Positions 1 through 7,987 of a stretch of 64,000 bases of DNA are shown piece after piece. The position numbers and the translations under genes were made by a program. Positions within the stretch are counted from its first letter, which is position 1; every line of letters begins with the position of its first letter. This stretch comes from Ardenticatenales bacterium (GTDB lineage Bacteria; Chloroflexota; Anaerolineae; Promineifilales; Promineifilaceae), in assembly GCA_020634575.1 (NCBI GenBank), contig JACKBM010000037.1, forward strand, positions 6,033-70,032. The letters are read 5' to 3'. The notes below the pieces were generated by a model. That model was not told the DNA's origin. It did no database searches and saw nothing but the letters and a program-made list of their open reading frames with translations.

Positions 1-2
1 CC

Positions 3-299
3 ATGAACGCCTTGCTGGATGCGGTTCAGGGGCCGCAGCCGGTTGAGGGGACGGTGGCCGCTTATGTGCCGGAGACCAATTACCTGCATGACAGCTTTGG
101 CTGGCAGCTGGGACTGCGGGCGCAGATTGAGCTGGAATCATCGGACGGCCACTTCATGGTGTTGACACCGGCCGGTGCCCAGGTCCCCCGCTGGCGTGAA
201 ACAATACGCCGCTGCCGTGAGTCAGATCTGCCCATCCAGTTCCTCATGCTGACCCGGCTGGAAATCATCCTCGACGCCCACTGTTTTCAATCCGCCTGA
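3..299 (+). CDS. hypothetical protein, possibly truncated at the window edge
   Basis: A 98-residue frame that opens with ATG at position 3; the true start may lie before the window. The protein looks plausible in composition (mixed hydrophobic and charged, ending LEIILDAHCFQSA) but I recognise no domain, signal peptide or membrane segment. It lies just upstream of the SWIM-family gene in a different frame, so it is not simply that gene's missing N-terminus. It could be the tail of an unrelated upstream gene brought next to the cluster by a deletion. No homology is claimed. Confidence 0.4.
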   Translation: MNALLDAVQGPQPVEGTVAAYVPETNYLHDSFGWQLGLRAQIELESSDGHFMVLTPAGAQVPRWRETIRRCRESDLPIQFLMLTRLEIILDAHCFQSA

Positions 300-363
300 A
301 ACTTTGTGACCCCCGCCGCGTATTGGGGTCTGTTTTGCTGCGGTATCCTTCCAGATACCTTGT

Positions 364-1407
364 TTGGGACCTTCTGCCGCCCTGTGGCAGAAACCAGGTT
401 TGCAGTGTGCCGGCGTTGTGTTGAGCGGCCCCGGCCAGAGAGATTGGATCATTTCTTCACAAACTACATCCCCAAGACGGCGACAGGACGTCGCCGCCGG
501 GCTCCAGGAACTGGAGCTCTGGCTGCACGATTTGCTTCGTGGCGGCATTGCCCAGGTACAACATCAGCCAGCCGAATATTGGCAGGGACCGGCCGGTCGG
601 CTGGTCGATGCTCAGGCCGTCAGCCTGGCCCGCCAGGTGCGCAACCTGGCTCAACTGCCCGGCCGCTCGGCTGATTGGCCGGAACGGCTCCTCCTCGAGC
701 TGAGTGAAATCCACCTGCTAATTCAGGCCTACAAACAGTTTGACCAGCTCGAACCGGGTCTCCAGGCGGACATCCATTGGGCCATCGGCTGGGTGCCGAG
801 TGACGCCGCTTTGCGCCATCAGCCGCAGGTTGCAGGGCGCTGGCTGGTGCTGGGTAGTCGCGAGAGCAAGGAAGTGGGGCAGCATTTGCGGCGCAGTTAC
901 TTGCTGGAGATGGCGACCGGGCGGCTGGCCCAAATCACCGAGCAAAAGCAAGCCCGCACCGGCTACGAGACCGATTTTCCTGTGGGGCTGGTGCTGCCCG
1001 CGACGCTTGTCTATTACCCCAGCAACGCGCCGCTGCGGGCGGCAGTGATGACAGCGGGTGAGCCGGAACCGGCCGGTACCTTCAATCCCGCCTGGAGCCA
1101 GCCCGATTTGCGGGCCGCCCTGGCTGCGTTTGGCGCCATCCTCAGTCAGAACCCCTGGCAGCGCCAATACCCGCTCATCCTGCGCGAGGTCACCCCGTTA
1201 CAGCGTCAAAATGCCTGGTATGTCGCCGATCAGCGCGGCGAATGGCTGGCCATCGATCCGGGTTGCCCCGAGCCATGGACATTGCTGGCCTACAGCGGCG
1301 GCCGGCCGCTGACCCTGGCGGCTGAATGGAACGGGGAACTGCTCTGGCCGCTATCAGCTTGTGTGGACGACCGCTGGGTTGAGTTGAGACCGCTGAAGGT
1401 GCGCTAA
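364..1407 (+). CDS. SWIM zinc-finger family protein (YehQ-like), apparently lacking the SWIM motif
   Basis: From about nucleotide 480 onward the protein matches my recollection of the region that follows the zinc finger in YehQ-like SWIM proteins: a GLQELELWLHDLLRGG segment, then DWPERLLLELSEIHLL, RWLVLGSRE and a C-terminal SGGRPLTLAAEWNGELLWPLS block. The usual CxC...CxH SWIM motif should precede this, but no frame between 300 and 480 shows it. The start is therefore unclear: candidates are TTG 364, TTG 400, GTG 418 and TTG 421, none with a good ribosome-binding site. The stop overlaps the start of the DUF5691 gene by one base, so it heads the five-gene MoxR/vWA cluster. It may be truncated, naturally finger-less, or damaged by assembly error. 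SWIM domains usually bind DNA or protein. Confidence 0.7.
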   Translation: MGPSAALWQKPGLQCAGVVLSGPGQRDWIISSQTTSPRRRQDVAAGLQELELWLHDLLRGGIAQVQHQPAEYWQGPAGRLVDAQAVSLARQVRNLAQLPGRSADWPERLLLELSEIHLLIQAYKQFDQLEPGLQADIHWAIGWVPSDAALRHQPQVAGRWLVLGSRESKEVGQHLRRSYLLEMATGRLAQITEQKQARTGYETDFPVGLVLPATLVYYPSNAPLRAAVMTAGEPEPAGTFNPAWSQPDLRAALAAFGAILSQNPWQRQYPLILREVTPLQRQNAWYVADQRGEWLAIDPGCPEPWTLLAYSGGRPLTLAAEWNGELLWPLSACVDDRWVELRPLKVR

Positions 1408-2915
1408 TGAATTCCTGGCATGATCTCGTACAGAAAGCGCTGCTGGGCACAGAACGGCAGCCGGAAGTCACCGCTGGTGCGGAGCAAGCGTTGCTGGCTG
1501 ACATCACCCACCAGGCGTATCGGCGTCGCGCCGGCGCCCGGCCAGATCTGCGTCTGGGCGGCTGGGATAGCCCGGCCCCGGCCGATAAGCGGCCACCCTG
1601 CACGCCTGAAGCCGCCGCCCTTCTGGGCGCCAACTTGAGCAGTTCCAAAACCTGGTTAATACAGGAATGGCTGGAGCTGGCCCGGCAGCGGGGTGTGCGC
1701 CCGGCTGCCGACCAGTTGCCCGAGCTTCTGGAGATGGGGCGCCGCTCCCGGGCGCTTCGGCAGCTCGTGTTTGCCACCCTGGATGCGCGGGGCCGCTGGC
1801 TGGCGCCGCAGCGATCTGAGTGGCTGTATGCCACCCTGGATGTGACGGATGATCGCTCAGTGCAGGCCATTCTGGACTCAGGTCTGGCGGCTGAGCAGCA
1901 ATTTGTGGTCCAACAGCTGCGGCTGCATGATCCCGACCGGGCCCGCGGGTGGATCGAGCGGATCTGGCCCGACGCCAATAGCCGGCTGCGGATGCTGATG
2001 CTCGATCTGATGGGACCCGGCCTAAGCATGAGCGATGAGCCTTTTCTGGAGGGCTTGCTCGATGAGGAGAGCCTGGGGGTGCGCCGCCGTGTGGCCGACC
2101 TGTTGTCGCGTTTGCCGGAGTCGCGGCTGGCGGGCCGTATGGCGGCGCGGGCGCGGCGCTATCTGCGCTGGGTGCCGGCCCAGGGTCGCACCCCGGCCAC
2201 GATTGCCCTGCAGCCGCCGGCCCAACTTTCGGAGTCCGAACTGCGCGATGGGCTGGCTGAGCCAGTGCGCCAGGGACAGTTGAACCGCCAGGGCTGGCAG
2301 CTGCTTAATTTTCTGCGCGCCACGCCGCTCTGGGTCTGGACCGAGCATTTTCCCTATCCGCTGGAAGAGATCATAGCGGCGGGGCTGGCCAGTGAGCTGG
2401 ATGTTTCCCTCATTCGGGGCTGGGCCACGGCGGCGGAACGGCAGGAGAATCTGGCCTGGGCGGAGGCGCTTCTGTTTGGCTGCCCCGAAATTGTCGAAGG
2501 TCGCTATGCCTCAGCCTCGCTCCTGCAGATTTTGTCGCCCGCCGGACGGGAGCAACTGACCCTGTTTTATGTGGGACAACCGGATGATGGGCCGGCAATC
2601 AAGCGTTATGGCCGTGAGACGACGGCACTGCGCGAATGTAAACATTCCTGGAGCGAGCCATTTGCCCGGCGCATCCTGGAGCGCTTCGGCACCTACCTGT
2701 CCGACAGCCAACAGGATGGGTTACCACAGTTGAATTTGCAGCGGACGCTGCGGCAGATGGCCTATTATTTCCCGCCGGCGTTGCTGCCAGAATGTCAGCA
2801 ACAGCTGCAACCTCTGGTGGCGGGGCAGAAACGCTGGCAGGGCCCTGTGAATGGGTTCCTGCGGATTTTGGAGACGAGAGCATCCCTGTATGATGCTTTT
2901 TTGAAGGAGAACTGA
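1407..2915 (+). CDS. DUF5691 family protein
   Basis: A 502-residue soluble protein beginning MNSWHDLVQKALLGTERQP, the signature opening of DUF5691 proteins, which are almost always found beside SWIM, MoxR and vWA genes. The rest is helical and rich in Leu, Arg and Trp, reminiscent of a HEAT-like scaffold, with a segment near residues 205-235 (EPFLEGLLDEESLGVRRRVA) that looks like helical repeats. No catalytic motif is visible. Its ATG overlaps the SWIM gene stop, and the AAA+ gene starts 5 bases after its stop, so the genes are very likely cotranscribed. Function is unknown; a scaffold or client-recruiting role beside the ATPase is inference. Confidence 0.85.
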   Translation: MNSWHDLVQKALLGTERQPEVTAGAEQALLADITHQAYRRRAGARPDLRLGGWDSPAPADKRPPCTPEAAALLGANLSSSKTWLIQEWLELARQRGVRPAADQLPELLEMGRRSRALRQLVFATLDARGRWLAPQRSEWLYATLDVTDDRSVQAILDSGLAAEQQFVVQQLRLHDPDRARGWIERIWPDANSRLRMLMLDLMGPGLSMSDEPFLEGLLDEESLGVRRRVADLLSRLPESRLAGRMAARARRYLRWVPAQGRTPATIALQPPAQLSESELRDGLAEPVRQGQLNRQGWQLLNFLRATPLWVWTEHFPYPLEEIIAAGLASELDVSLIRGWATAAERQENLAWAEALLFGCPEIVEGRYASASLLQILSPAGREQLTLFYVGQPDDGPAIKRYGRETTALRECKHSWSEPFARRILERFGTYLSDSQQDGLPQLNLQRTLRQMAYYFPPALLPECQQQLQPLVAGQKRWQGPVNGFLRILETRASLYDAFLKEN

Positions 2916-2920
2916 TTGAT

Positions 2921-4003
2921 ATGAGTACCGTTTTGCGACTGCATGCCGAAGAGCAGTTTGCCCACGAACTGGCTGCCCTGGCGGCGACCGATGAGCGCCC
3001 CCGGCCGGATAACTGGCGCTTATCGCCCTGGGCTGTTTCCCAATACATCCTGGGCGGGGAATTGGCCGATGGCACCGTCATCACGCCAAAATATATCGGG
3101 CAGCGCCGGCTGGTTGAGGTGGCCATCGCGACCCTGACCACGGACCGGGCCTTGCTCCTTCTAGGCGTGCCTGGCACCGGCAAAACCTGGTTGTCTGAAC
3201 ATCTGGCGGCAGCGATCAGCGGCGATTCCAAATTGTTGGTCCAGGGAACGGCCGGCACCAGCGAGGAAGCGTTGCGCTACGGCTGGAATTACGCCAGCCT
3301 GTTGACCAAAGGGCCAACCGAGGAGGCGCTGGTCGCCAGCCCGGTGATGAATGCGATGCGTGACGGCAAAATTGCGCGGGTTGAGGAGCTGACGCGGGTG
3401 CCGGCTGATGTCCAGGACGCGCTCATCACCATCCTGTCAGAAAAGGTGCTGCCGATCGCGGAACTGGGCCGCGAGGTTCAGGCGGTACACGGCTTTAACG
3501 TGATTGCCACCTCGAATGACCGCGATCGGGGTGTGAACGATCTATCCAGCGCTCTGAAACGGCGCTTTAACACGGTTGTGCTGCCGCTGCCGGCGACAGC
3601 GGAGGAAGAGATCGAGATTGTGCGTCAGCGGGTGGAGAGCCTGGGGCGGGGGTTGGCATTGCCTGTGGAGGCGCCGGCGCTGGAAGCGATTCAACGCATC
3701 GTTACCATCTTCCGCGAGCTGCGCACCGGCCGGACCGAAAACGGCGACGCCAAGCTCAAGTCACCCACCAGCACGCTCAGCACCGCCGAAGTCATCTCCG
3801 TCGTCAACAGCGGTCTTGCCCTGGCGGCCCATTTTGGCAGCGGCCGGATGCAGGCCGAAGATGTGGCGTCAGGCATCGTCGGCGCAGTGGTGAAAGATCC
3901 GCTGCGCGATCAGGTGGTCTGGGAAGAGTACCTGGAGACGGTTATGAAAGAGCGCGAGGGCTGGGGCGATCTCTATGAAGCGTGCCACGCCATCGCCGCT
4001 TAG
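2921..4003 (+). CDS. MoxR-family AAA+ ATPase (YehL-like)
   Basis: A 360-residue AAA+ protein. Walker A is GVPGTGKT at residues 82-89. The Walker B-like segment is ARVEELTRVPADVQDAL around residue 155, followed by sensor-1 ATSNDRDRG and the conserved DLSSALKRRF with arginine-finger residues. MoxR ATPases work as hexameric chaperones with a vWA partner, remodelling or activating a target protein. Here the vWA gene lies two genes downstream (6294-7445). A possible ribosome-binding site (GAAGGAGAAC) lies about 10 bases before the ATG. A DUF5682 gene follows after 11 bases. The family assignment is firm; the target is unknown. Confidence 0.93.
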   Translation: MSTVLRLHAEEQFAHELAALAATDERPRPDNWRLSPWAVSQYILGGELADGTVITPKYIGQRRLVEVAIATLTTDRALLLLGVPGTGKTWLSEHLAAAISGDSKLLVQGTAGTSEEALRYGWNYASLLTKGPTEEALVASPVMNAMRDGKIARVEELTRVPADVQDALITILSEKVLPIAELGREVQAVHGFNVIATSNDRDRGVNDLSSALKRRFNTVVLPLPATAEEEIEIVRQRVESLGRGLALPVEAPALEAIQRIVTIFRELRTGRTENGDAKLKSPTSTLSTAEVISVVNSGLALAAHFGSGRMQAEDVASGIVGAVVKDPLRDQVVWEEYLETVMKEREGWGDLYEACHAIAA

Positions 4004-4014
4004 GAGACGTGTCG

Positions 4015-6294
4015 ATGTCTGCTGACAACCAGGTTGGCGATCTGCACCTGTTTGGCATTCGTCACCACGGGCCCGGTTCGGCGCTCAGCCTGCTTAAGGC
4101 GCTGGCGGCGCTCGAGCCGGACATCGTGCTGGTTGAGGGGCCGCCCGAAGGGAATGCGGTGCTGCCGCTGCTGATCGACGAGGCAATGGCGCCGCCCGTT
4201 TCGCTGCTCATTTACCGGCCGGACAACCCCCGGCAATCAGCGCAATACCCGTTTGCCACTTTCTCACCGGAATGGCAGGCGATCCGCTACGCGTTGACGG
4301 CGGGGATTCCAGCCCGTTTTATGGATTTGCCGCAGAAATACCGGCCGGTCGGCGAGCTGCCGCGGCCGGAGCCCGGCAGCGTGCGCGAAGACCCCTTCCA
4401 GGCGTTGGCGGCGCTGGCCGGTTACGACAGCCACGAGACCTGGTGGAATGCCATGATCGAGGAACGCCAGGATGATAGAGATATCTTCGGCGCTATCCTG
4501 GCTGTAATGACGGCGGTGCGCGAGGATGCGGAGCGGGCCAGCGCAGGCCAGCCCCTTGACGCCTGGCAGCAGTTCGAGGCGCAGCGCGAGGCCCACATGC
4601 GCCAGACCATTCGGGCGGCGCGGGCGGAGGGCTACGAGCGGATCGCGGTGGTGTGTGGGGCGTGGCATGCGCCGGCGTTGATCCGGCCGGTGCCCGCCCG
4701 CGAAGATGCTGCCCTGCTGGCCGTGGCGGAAGAAGTCGAGGTCTGGGCGACCTGGGTGCCCTGGACCTACAGCCGGCTCTGGTACCTGACCGGCTATGGC
4801 GCCGGCGTCAAGTCGCCCGGCTGGTACCATCATCTCTGGGTGATGGGGGAACAGGGCGCCTCAGCGCGGGAGATCGGCGTGCAATGGTTGGCCCGAGTGG
4901 CCCGGCTATTGCGCGACGAAGGCATGGACGCCTCGGCGGCCCATGTCATCGAGGCGGTGCGCCTTTCGGAGGCTCTGGCCGCGCTGCGCGGCCGGGCGCT
5001 ACCGGGTCTGGCGGAGTTCAACGAAGCCATCCAGGCCACCTACTGTTTTGGCGAGGCGGGCCCCCTGGGGCTGATCAATCAGAAGCTGATCGTGGGCGAT
5101 CGGATGGGGCAGGTGCCGGCGACGGCGCCCAAAGTGCCGCTGCAACGCGATCTGGAAGCGCAACAGGCAGAGCTGGCGCTCTTCCCAACGGCGGAAAGCC
5201 AGCAGTTGGAACTGGACCTGCGCCAACCAACCGACCTGGCCCGCAGCCAGCTGCTGCACCGGCTGAATCTGCTGGGTGTACCCTGGGGCAAACATATCCC
5301 AACGCGGCGCCAGCGCGGCAACTACAGCGAACAATGGCGGCTAAAGTGGGTGCCGGACATGATCGTCAAGGTGATTGAAGCCAGCCTGTACGGCAACCAG
5401 ATTTTGCCGGCGGCGACCAACTTTGCGGTTGAGCGGGCCAGGCGCGCCAAAGAGCTACCGGAGCTGACTGGCCTGTTGGACCAGGTGATCCTGGCCGATC
5501 TACCGGAAGCGGTAGAGCAAGTCATGGCCCGGCTGGACGAATCCGCCGCGCTTAGCCACGATGTTCTGCACATGATGGATGCCCTGTTGCCGCTGGCCCA
5601 GGTGCTGCGCTACGGCAACGTACGTCAGACAAACCAGGCGATGGTCAAACGGGTGGTGGACGGTTTGGTGACTCGCATCTGTGTTGGCTTGCCGGTTGCC
5701 TGCCGGCGGCTGGACGATGAGGCCGCCCAGGAATTTTTCGACCGGATCATCCAGGTCCATGCGACTTTGCAAACGCTGCAGGATGAAGCGTATCTGATGG
5801 AATGGTTTGCCATGTTGTGGCGCCTGGAAAGTCAGATCGGGTTACATGGCCTGCTGGCCGGCCGCGTCTGCCGGCTGCTCTTTGACGCCCGCCAGATGAG
5901 CGCCCGGGAGGCGAGCCGTCACCTGGTGCTGGCGCTGACCGGCTTGGAACGTGAGCCGGCCTACCCGCTGTTGCAGGCGGCTTTCTGGATCGATGGCTTC
6001 TTGAAGGGCTCAGGATTGCTGGTCCTGCACGACGATCTGCTGCTGGCGCTATTGGATGAATGGATAACGGCACTGGACACCGAGGCGTTTGTCACGGTGT
6101 TGCCGCTGCTGCGCCGGACGTTTAGCGACTTCAGTGAGAATGTACGTGATCGATTGGTAAAGCGGCTGCGTAGCGGGCTGGCGACGGCGCAGCGGCCTGC
6201 CGACGAAGATCTGAACGAAGCGGTGGCAGCGCAGATGAGCGCTATGGTCAGTCGCTTGTTGGGGCCGCTATCGGCCTTGCCGGAGGCGAGTTGA
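4015..6294 (+). CDS. DUF5682 family protein (YehM-like)
   Basis: A 759-residue protein. I start it at ATG 4015 because GGAG at 4004-4007 is well spaced and the N-terminus then reads MSADNQVGDLHLFGIRHHGP, matching the conserved DUF5682 opening (LFGIRHHGPGSA, then VLVEGPPEGN). The N-terminal third keeps charged and aromatic motifs including an HAPALIRP segment near residue 220, suggesting an enzymatic or TraB/PrgY-like fold; the rest is helical. The family co-occurs with MoxR and vWA partners, for example E. coli yehM between yehL and yehP. Its stop codon overlaps the vWA ATG. Biochemical activity is unknown. Confidence 0.87.
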   Translation: MSADNQVGDLHLFGIRHHGPGSALSLLKALAALEPDIVLVEGPPEGNAVLPLLIDEAMAPPVSLLIYRPDNPRQSAQYPFATFSPEWQAIRYALTAGIPARFMDLPQKYRPVGELPRPEPGSVREDPFQALAALAGYDSHETWWNAMIEERQDDRDIFGAILAVMTAVREDAERASAGQPLDAWQQFEAQREAHMRQTIRAARAEGYERIAVVCGAWHAPALIRPVPAREDAALLAVAEEVEVWATWVPWTYSRLWYLTGYGAGVKSPGWYHHLWVMGEQGASAREIGVQWLARVARLLRDEGMDASAAHVIEAVRLSEALAALRGRALPGLAEFNEAIQATYCFGEAGPLGLINQKLIVGDRMGQVPATAPKVPLQRDLEAQQAELALFPTAESQQLELDLRQPTDLARSQLLHRLNLLGVPWGKHIPTRRQRGNYSEQWRLKWVPDMIVKVIEASLYGNQILPAATNFAVERARRAKELPELTGLLDQVILADLPEAVEQVMARLDESAALSHDVLHMMDALLPLAQVLRYGNVRQTNQAMVKRVVDGLVTRICVGLPVACRRLDDEAAQEFFDRIIQVHATLQTLQDEAYLMEWFAMLWRLESQIGLHGLLAGRVCRLLFDARQMSAREASRHLVLALTGLEREPAYPLLQAAFWIDGFLKGSGLLVLHDDLLLALLDEWITALDTEAFVTVLPLLRRTFSDFSENVRDRLVKRLRSGLATAQRPADEDLNEAVAAQMSAMVSRLLGPLSALPEAS

Positions 6295-7445
6295 TGAGTG
6301 AAGAGGAACGGGGGACCCTGGCGGACCGGATGGCGCGCTGGCGCTTGATTCTGGGCAGCGAACCGCCTCAGGATGGCGGCGGCGGTGGTGGCGAGGCCAA
6401 CCAGATGCAGGCGATGGACGAGGCACTGTCGATGCTCTATGACGATGATCGTGACGGTGGACTGGGTGATCCTAATCCGGACATTGCCCGCTGGCTGGAA
6501 GATATCCGCACCTATTTCCCCGAGCCGGTGGTCCGCATTATGCAGCAGGACGCGTTGGATACGCTGGGTATCCGCAAAATTATGCACCATCCAGAGTTGC
6601 TGGCGGCCATCGAGCCCGATGTGAAGCTGGTGGCCAACATCCTGTCGCTGAGCCGGCTGATGCCAGCCAAGACAAAGGAGACGGCCAAGCAGGTGGTGCG
6701 CGAGGTGGTGGAGAAGCTGACGGCGCAGCTGGCGCCGCAGCTGGAGCAGGCGGTGAAGGGGAGCACCTACCGGCCGGTCCGCAACCGGCGCCCCCGCCCC
6801 AAAGACATCAATTGGGGCTTGACGATCCGCCAGAATCTCAAACATTATCAGCCCGACTACCGCACCATCGTGCCGGAGCAGCTGATTGGGCATGGGCAGC
6901 GGCGGCAATCGTTGAAAGATGTCATCCTCTGCGTCGATCAGAGCGGCTCCATGGCCAGCTCGGTCGTTTACGCCAGCATTTTTGCCTCGGTGTTGGCTTC
7001 GCTGCCGGCGTTGTCGACGAAGTTGGTGGCCTTTTCTACCAGTGTGGCTGATTTGAGTGATCAGCTCCAGGATCCTGTGGAGCTCCTGTTTGGGACGCAG
7101 TTGCGCGGCGGCACGGATATTTCCAAGGCGTTGGGCTACTGTCAGCAGCTGGTACACCGGCCGGATGACACGGTGATGGTGTTGATCAGCGACCTGTTTG
7201 ATGGCCACCGGGAAGGCCTGGCCGCCGCCCAGGCGCGCCAGATCGTGAACTCCGGGGTGCAGCTCATCGCCCTTCTGGCCCTGAATGACAAGGGGACGCC
7301 GCGCTATAACCGCAAGCTGGCGGCAGAGCTGGCCGAGATGGGGGTGCCCAGTTTTGCCTGTACGCCAGACCAGTTCCCGGAATTGATGTCGGCCGTGCTG
7401 CGCGGGCAGGATATTGCCCAGTGGGTGGCGCGACAGGCGGCATAA
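6294..7445 (+). CDS. vWA-domain protein (YehP / CoxE-like) partner of the MoxR ATPase
   Basis: A 383-residue protein starting at ATG 6294, which shares bases with the DUF5682 stop. A glycine-rich stretch (GGGGGGE) lies near residues 25-31, followed by a helical middle region. The C-terminal von Willebrand A domain starts near residue 205 with the metal-ion-dependent adhesion site DQSGS at residues 215-219, a GGTD Thr at about residue 273 and an ISDLFDG segment near 300. vWA proteins of this kind bind the MoxR ring and deliver clients. This is the last gene of the cluster, followed by the promoter of a separate MarR gene. Confidence 0.92.
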   Translation: MSEEERGTLADRMARWRLILGSEPPQDGGGGGGEANQMQAMDEALSMLYDDDRDGGLGDPNPDIARWLEDIRTYFPEPVVRIMQQDALDTLGIRKIMHHPELLAAIEPDVKLVANILSLSRLMPAKTKETAKQVVREVVEKLTAQLAPQLEQAVKGSTYRPVRNRRPRPKDINWGLTIRQNLKHYQPDYRTIVPEQLIGHGQRRQSLKDVILCVDQSGSMASSVVYASIFASVLASLPALSTKLVAFSTSVADLSDQLQDPVELLFGTQLRGGTDISKALGYCQQLVHRPDDTVMVLISDLFDGHREGLAAAQARQIVNSGVQLIALLALNDKGTPRYNRKLAAELAEMGVPSFACTPDQFPELMSAVLRGQDIAQWVARQAA

Positions 7446-7466
7446 AATTGGCCGCAGGCCGGCCCG

Positions 7467-7507
7467 TTGACAGCCATTGTCCGCAATGTTACCCTCTTGA
7501 CATCAAG
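7467..7507 (+). promoter_or_regulatory. Candidate MarR promoter with adjoining palindromic operator
   Basis: TTGACA at 7467-7472 is followed after exactly 17 bases by TACCCT at 7490-7495. Immediately after, CTTGACATCAAG at 7496-7507 is a perfect 5+2+5 palindrome at the expected transcription start, a typical size for a MarR dimer site. It precedes the MarR gene by 19 bases. Autoregulation is inference. Confidence 0.55.
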
Positions 7508-7526
7508 ATAAATGGGATGAGGCTAA

Positions 7527-7979
7527 ATGGGTACGCATTTTCAGGGGACGGAGCAGGAACGGTTAGCGCTGGACGGTTACATCAAGCTGGCCAGGGCAGC
7601 GGAATCGGTTAGTTTTCGGATTAATGACCATTTGCGGGAGCATGAGCTGACCATCAGCCAGTTTGGCGTCCTGGAGGCGTTATTTCACCTGGGGCCAATG
7701 CAGGTGGGCGAGCTGGGGGGCAAGATCCTCAAGAGCAGCGGCAATATGACCCTGGTGATCGACAACCTGGAGCGGCATGGGCTGGTGCGGCGGGCCCGGC
7801 GCGAGGACGACCGGCGTCGCATCGACGTCCACCTGACTGAAAAGGGGGAGGCGCTGGTGGCGGCAGTGCTACCAGCTCATGTGGCCGGTGTTGTCCGGGC
7901 TTTTAGCGCCCTCACAGCCGAGGAGATAGCCGAGCTGAGCCGGCTTTGCCGCAAACTGGGCACAGCTCAGTTGAGCTGA
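7527..7979 (+). CDS. MarR-family transcriptional regulator
   Basis: A 150-residue winged-helix regulator. The recognition region (LTISQFGVLEALFHLGPMQVGELGGKIL) and the following wing (LVRRARREDDRRRIDVHLTEKG) are standard MarR. It starts at ATG 7527 with GATGAGG just upstream. Such proteins usually repress their own gene and a neighbour, releasing DNA when a small phenolic ligand or oxidant binds. No cysteine suggestive of an OhrR-type sensor sits near the N-terminus. The next gene is convergent, so the only obvious target in the window is its own promoter. Confidence 0.92.
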   Translation: MGTHFQGTEQERLALDGYIKLARAAESVSFRINDHLREHELTISQFGVLEALFHLGPMQVGELGGKILKSSGNMTLVIDNLERHGLVRRARREDDRRRIDVHLTEKGEALVAAVLPAHVAGVVRAFSALTAEEIAELSRLCRKLGTAQLS

Positions 7980-7987
7980 CTTTCTTG

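Noticed and set aside
5961..7208. 415-residue minus-strand frame opposite the vWA gene
   Set aside because: Composition and lack of any recognisable domain mark it as a shadow of the DUF5682 and vWA genes.
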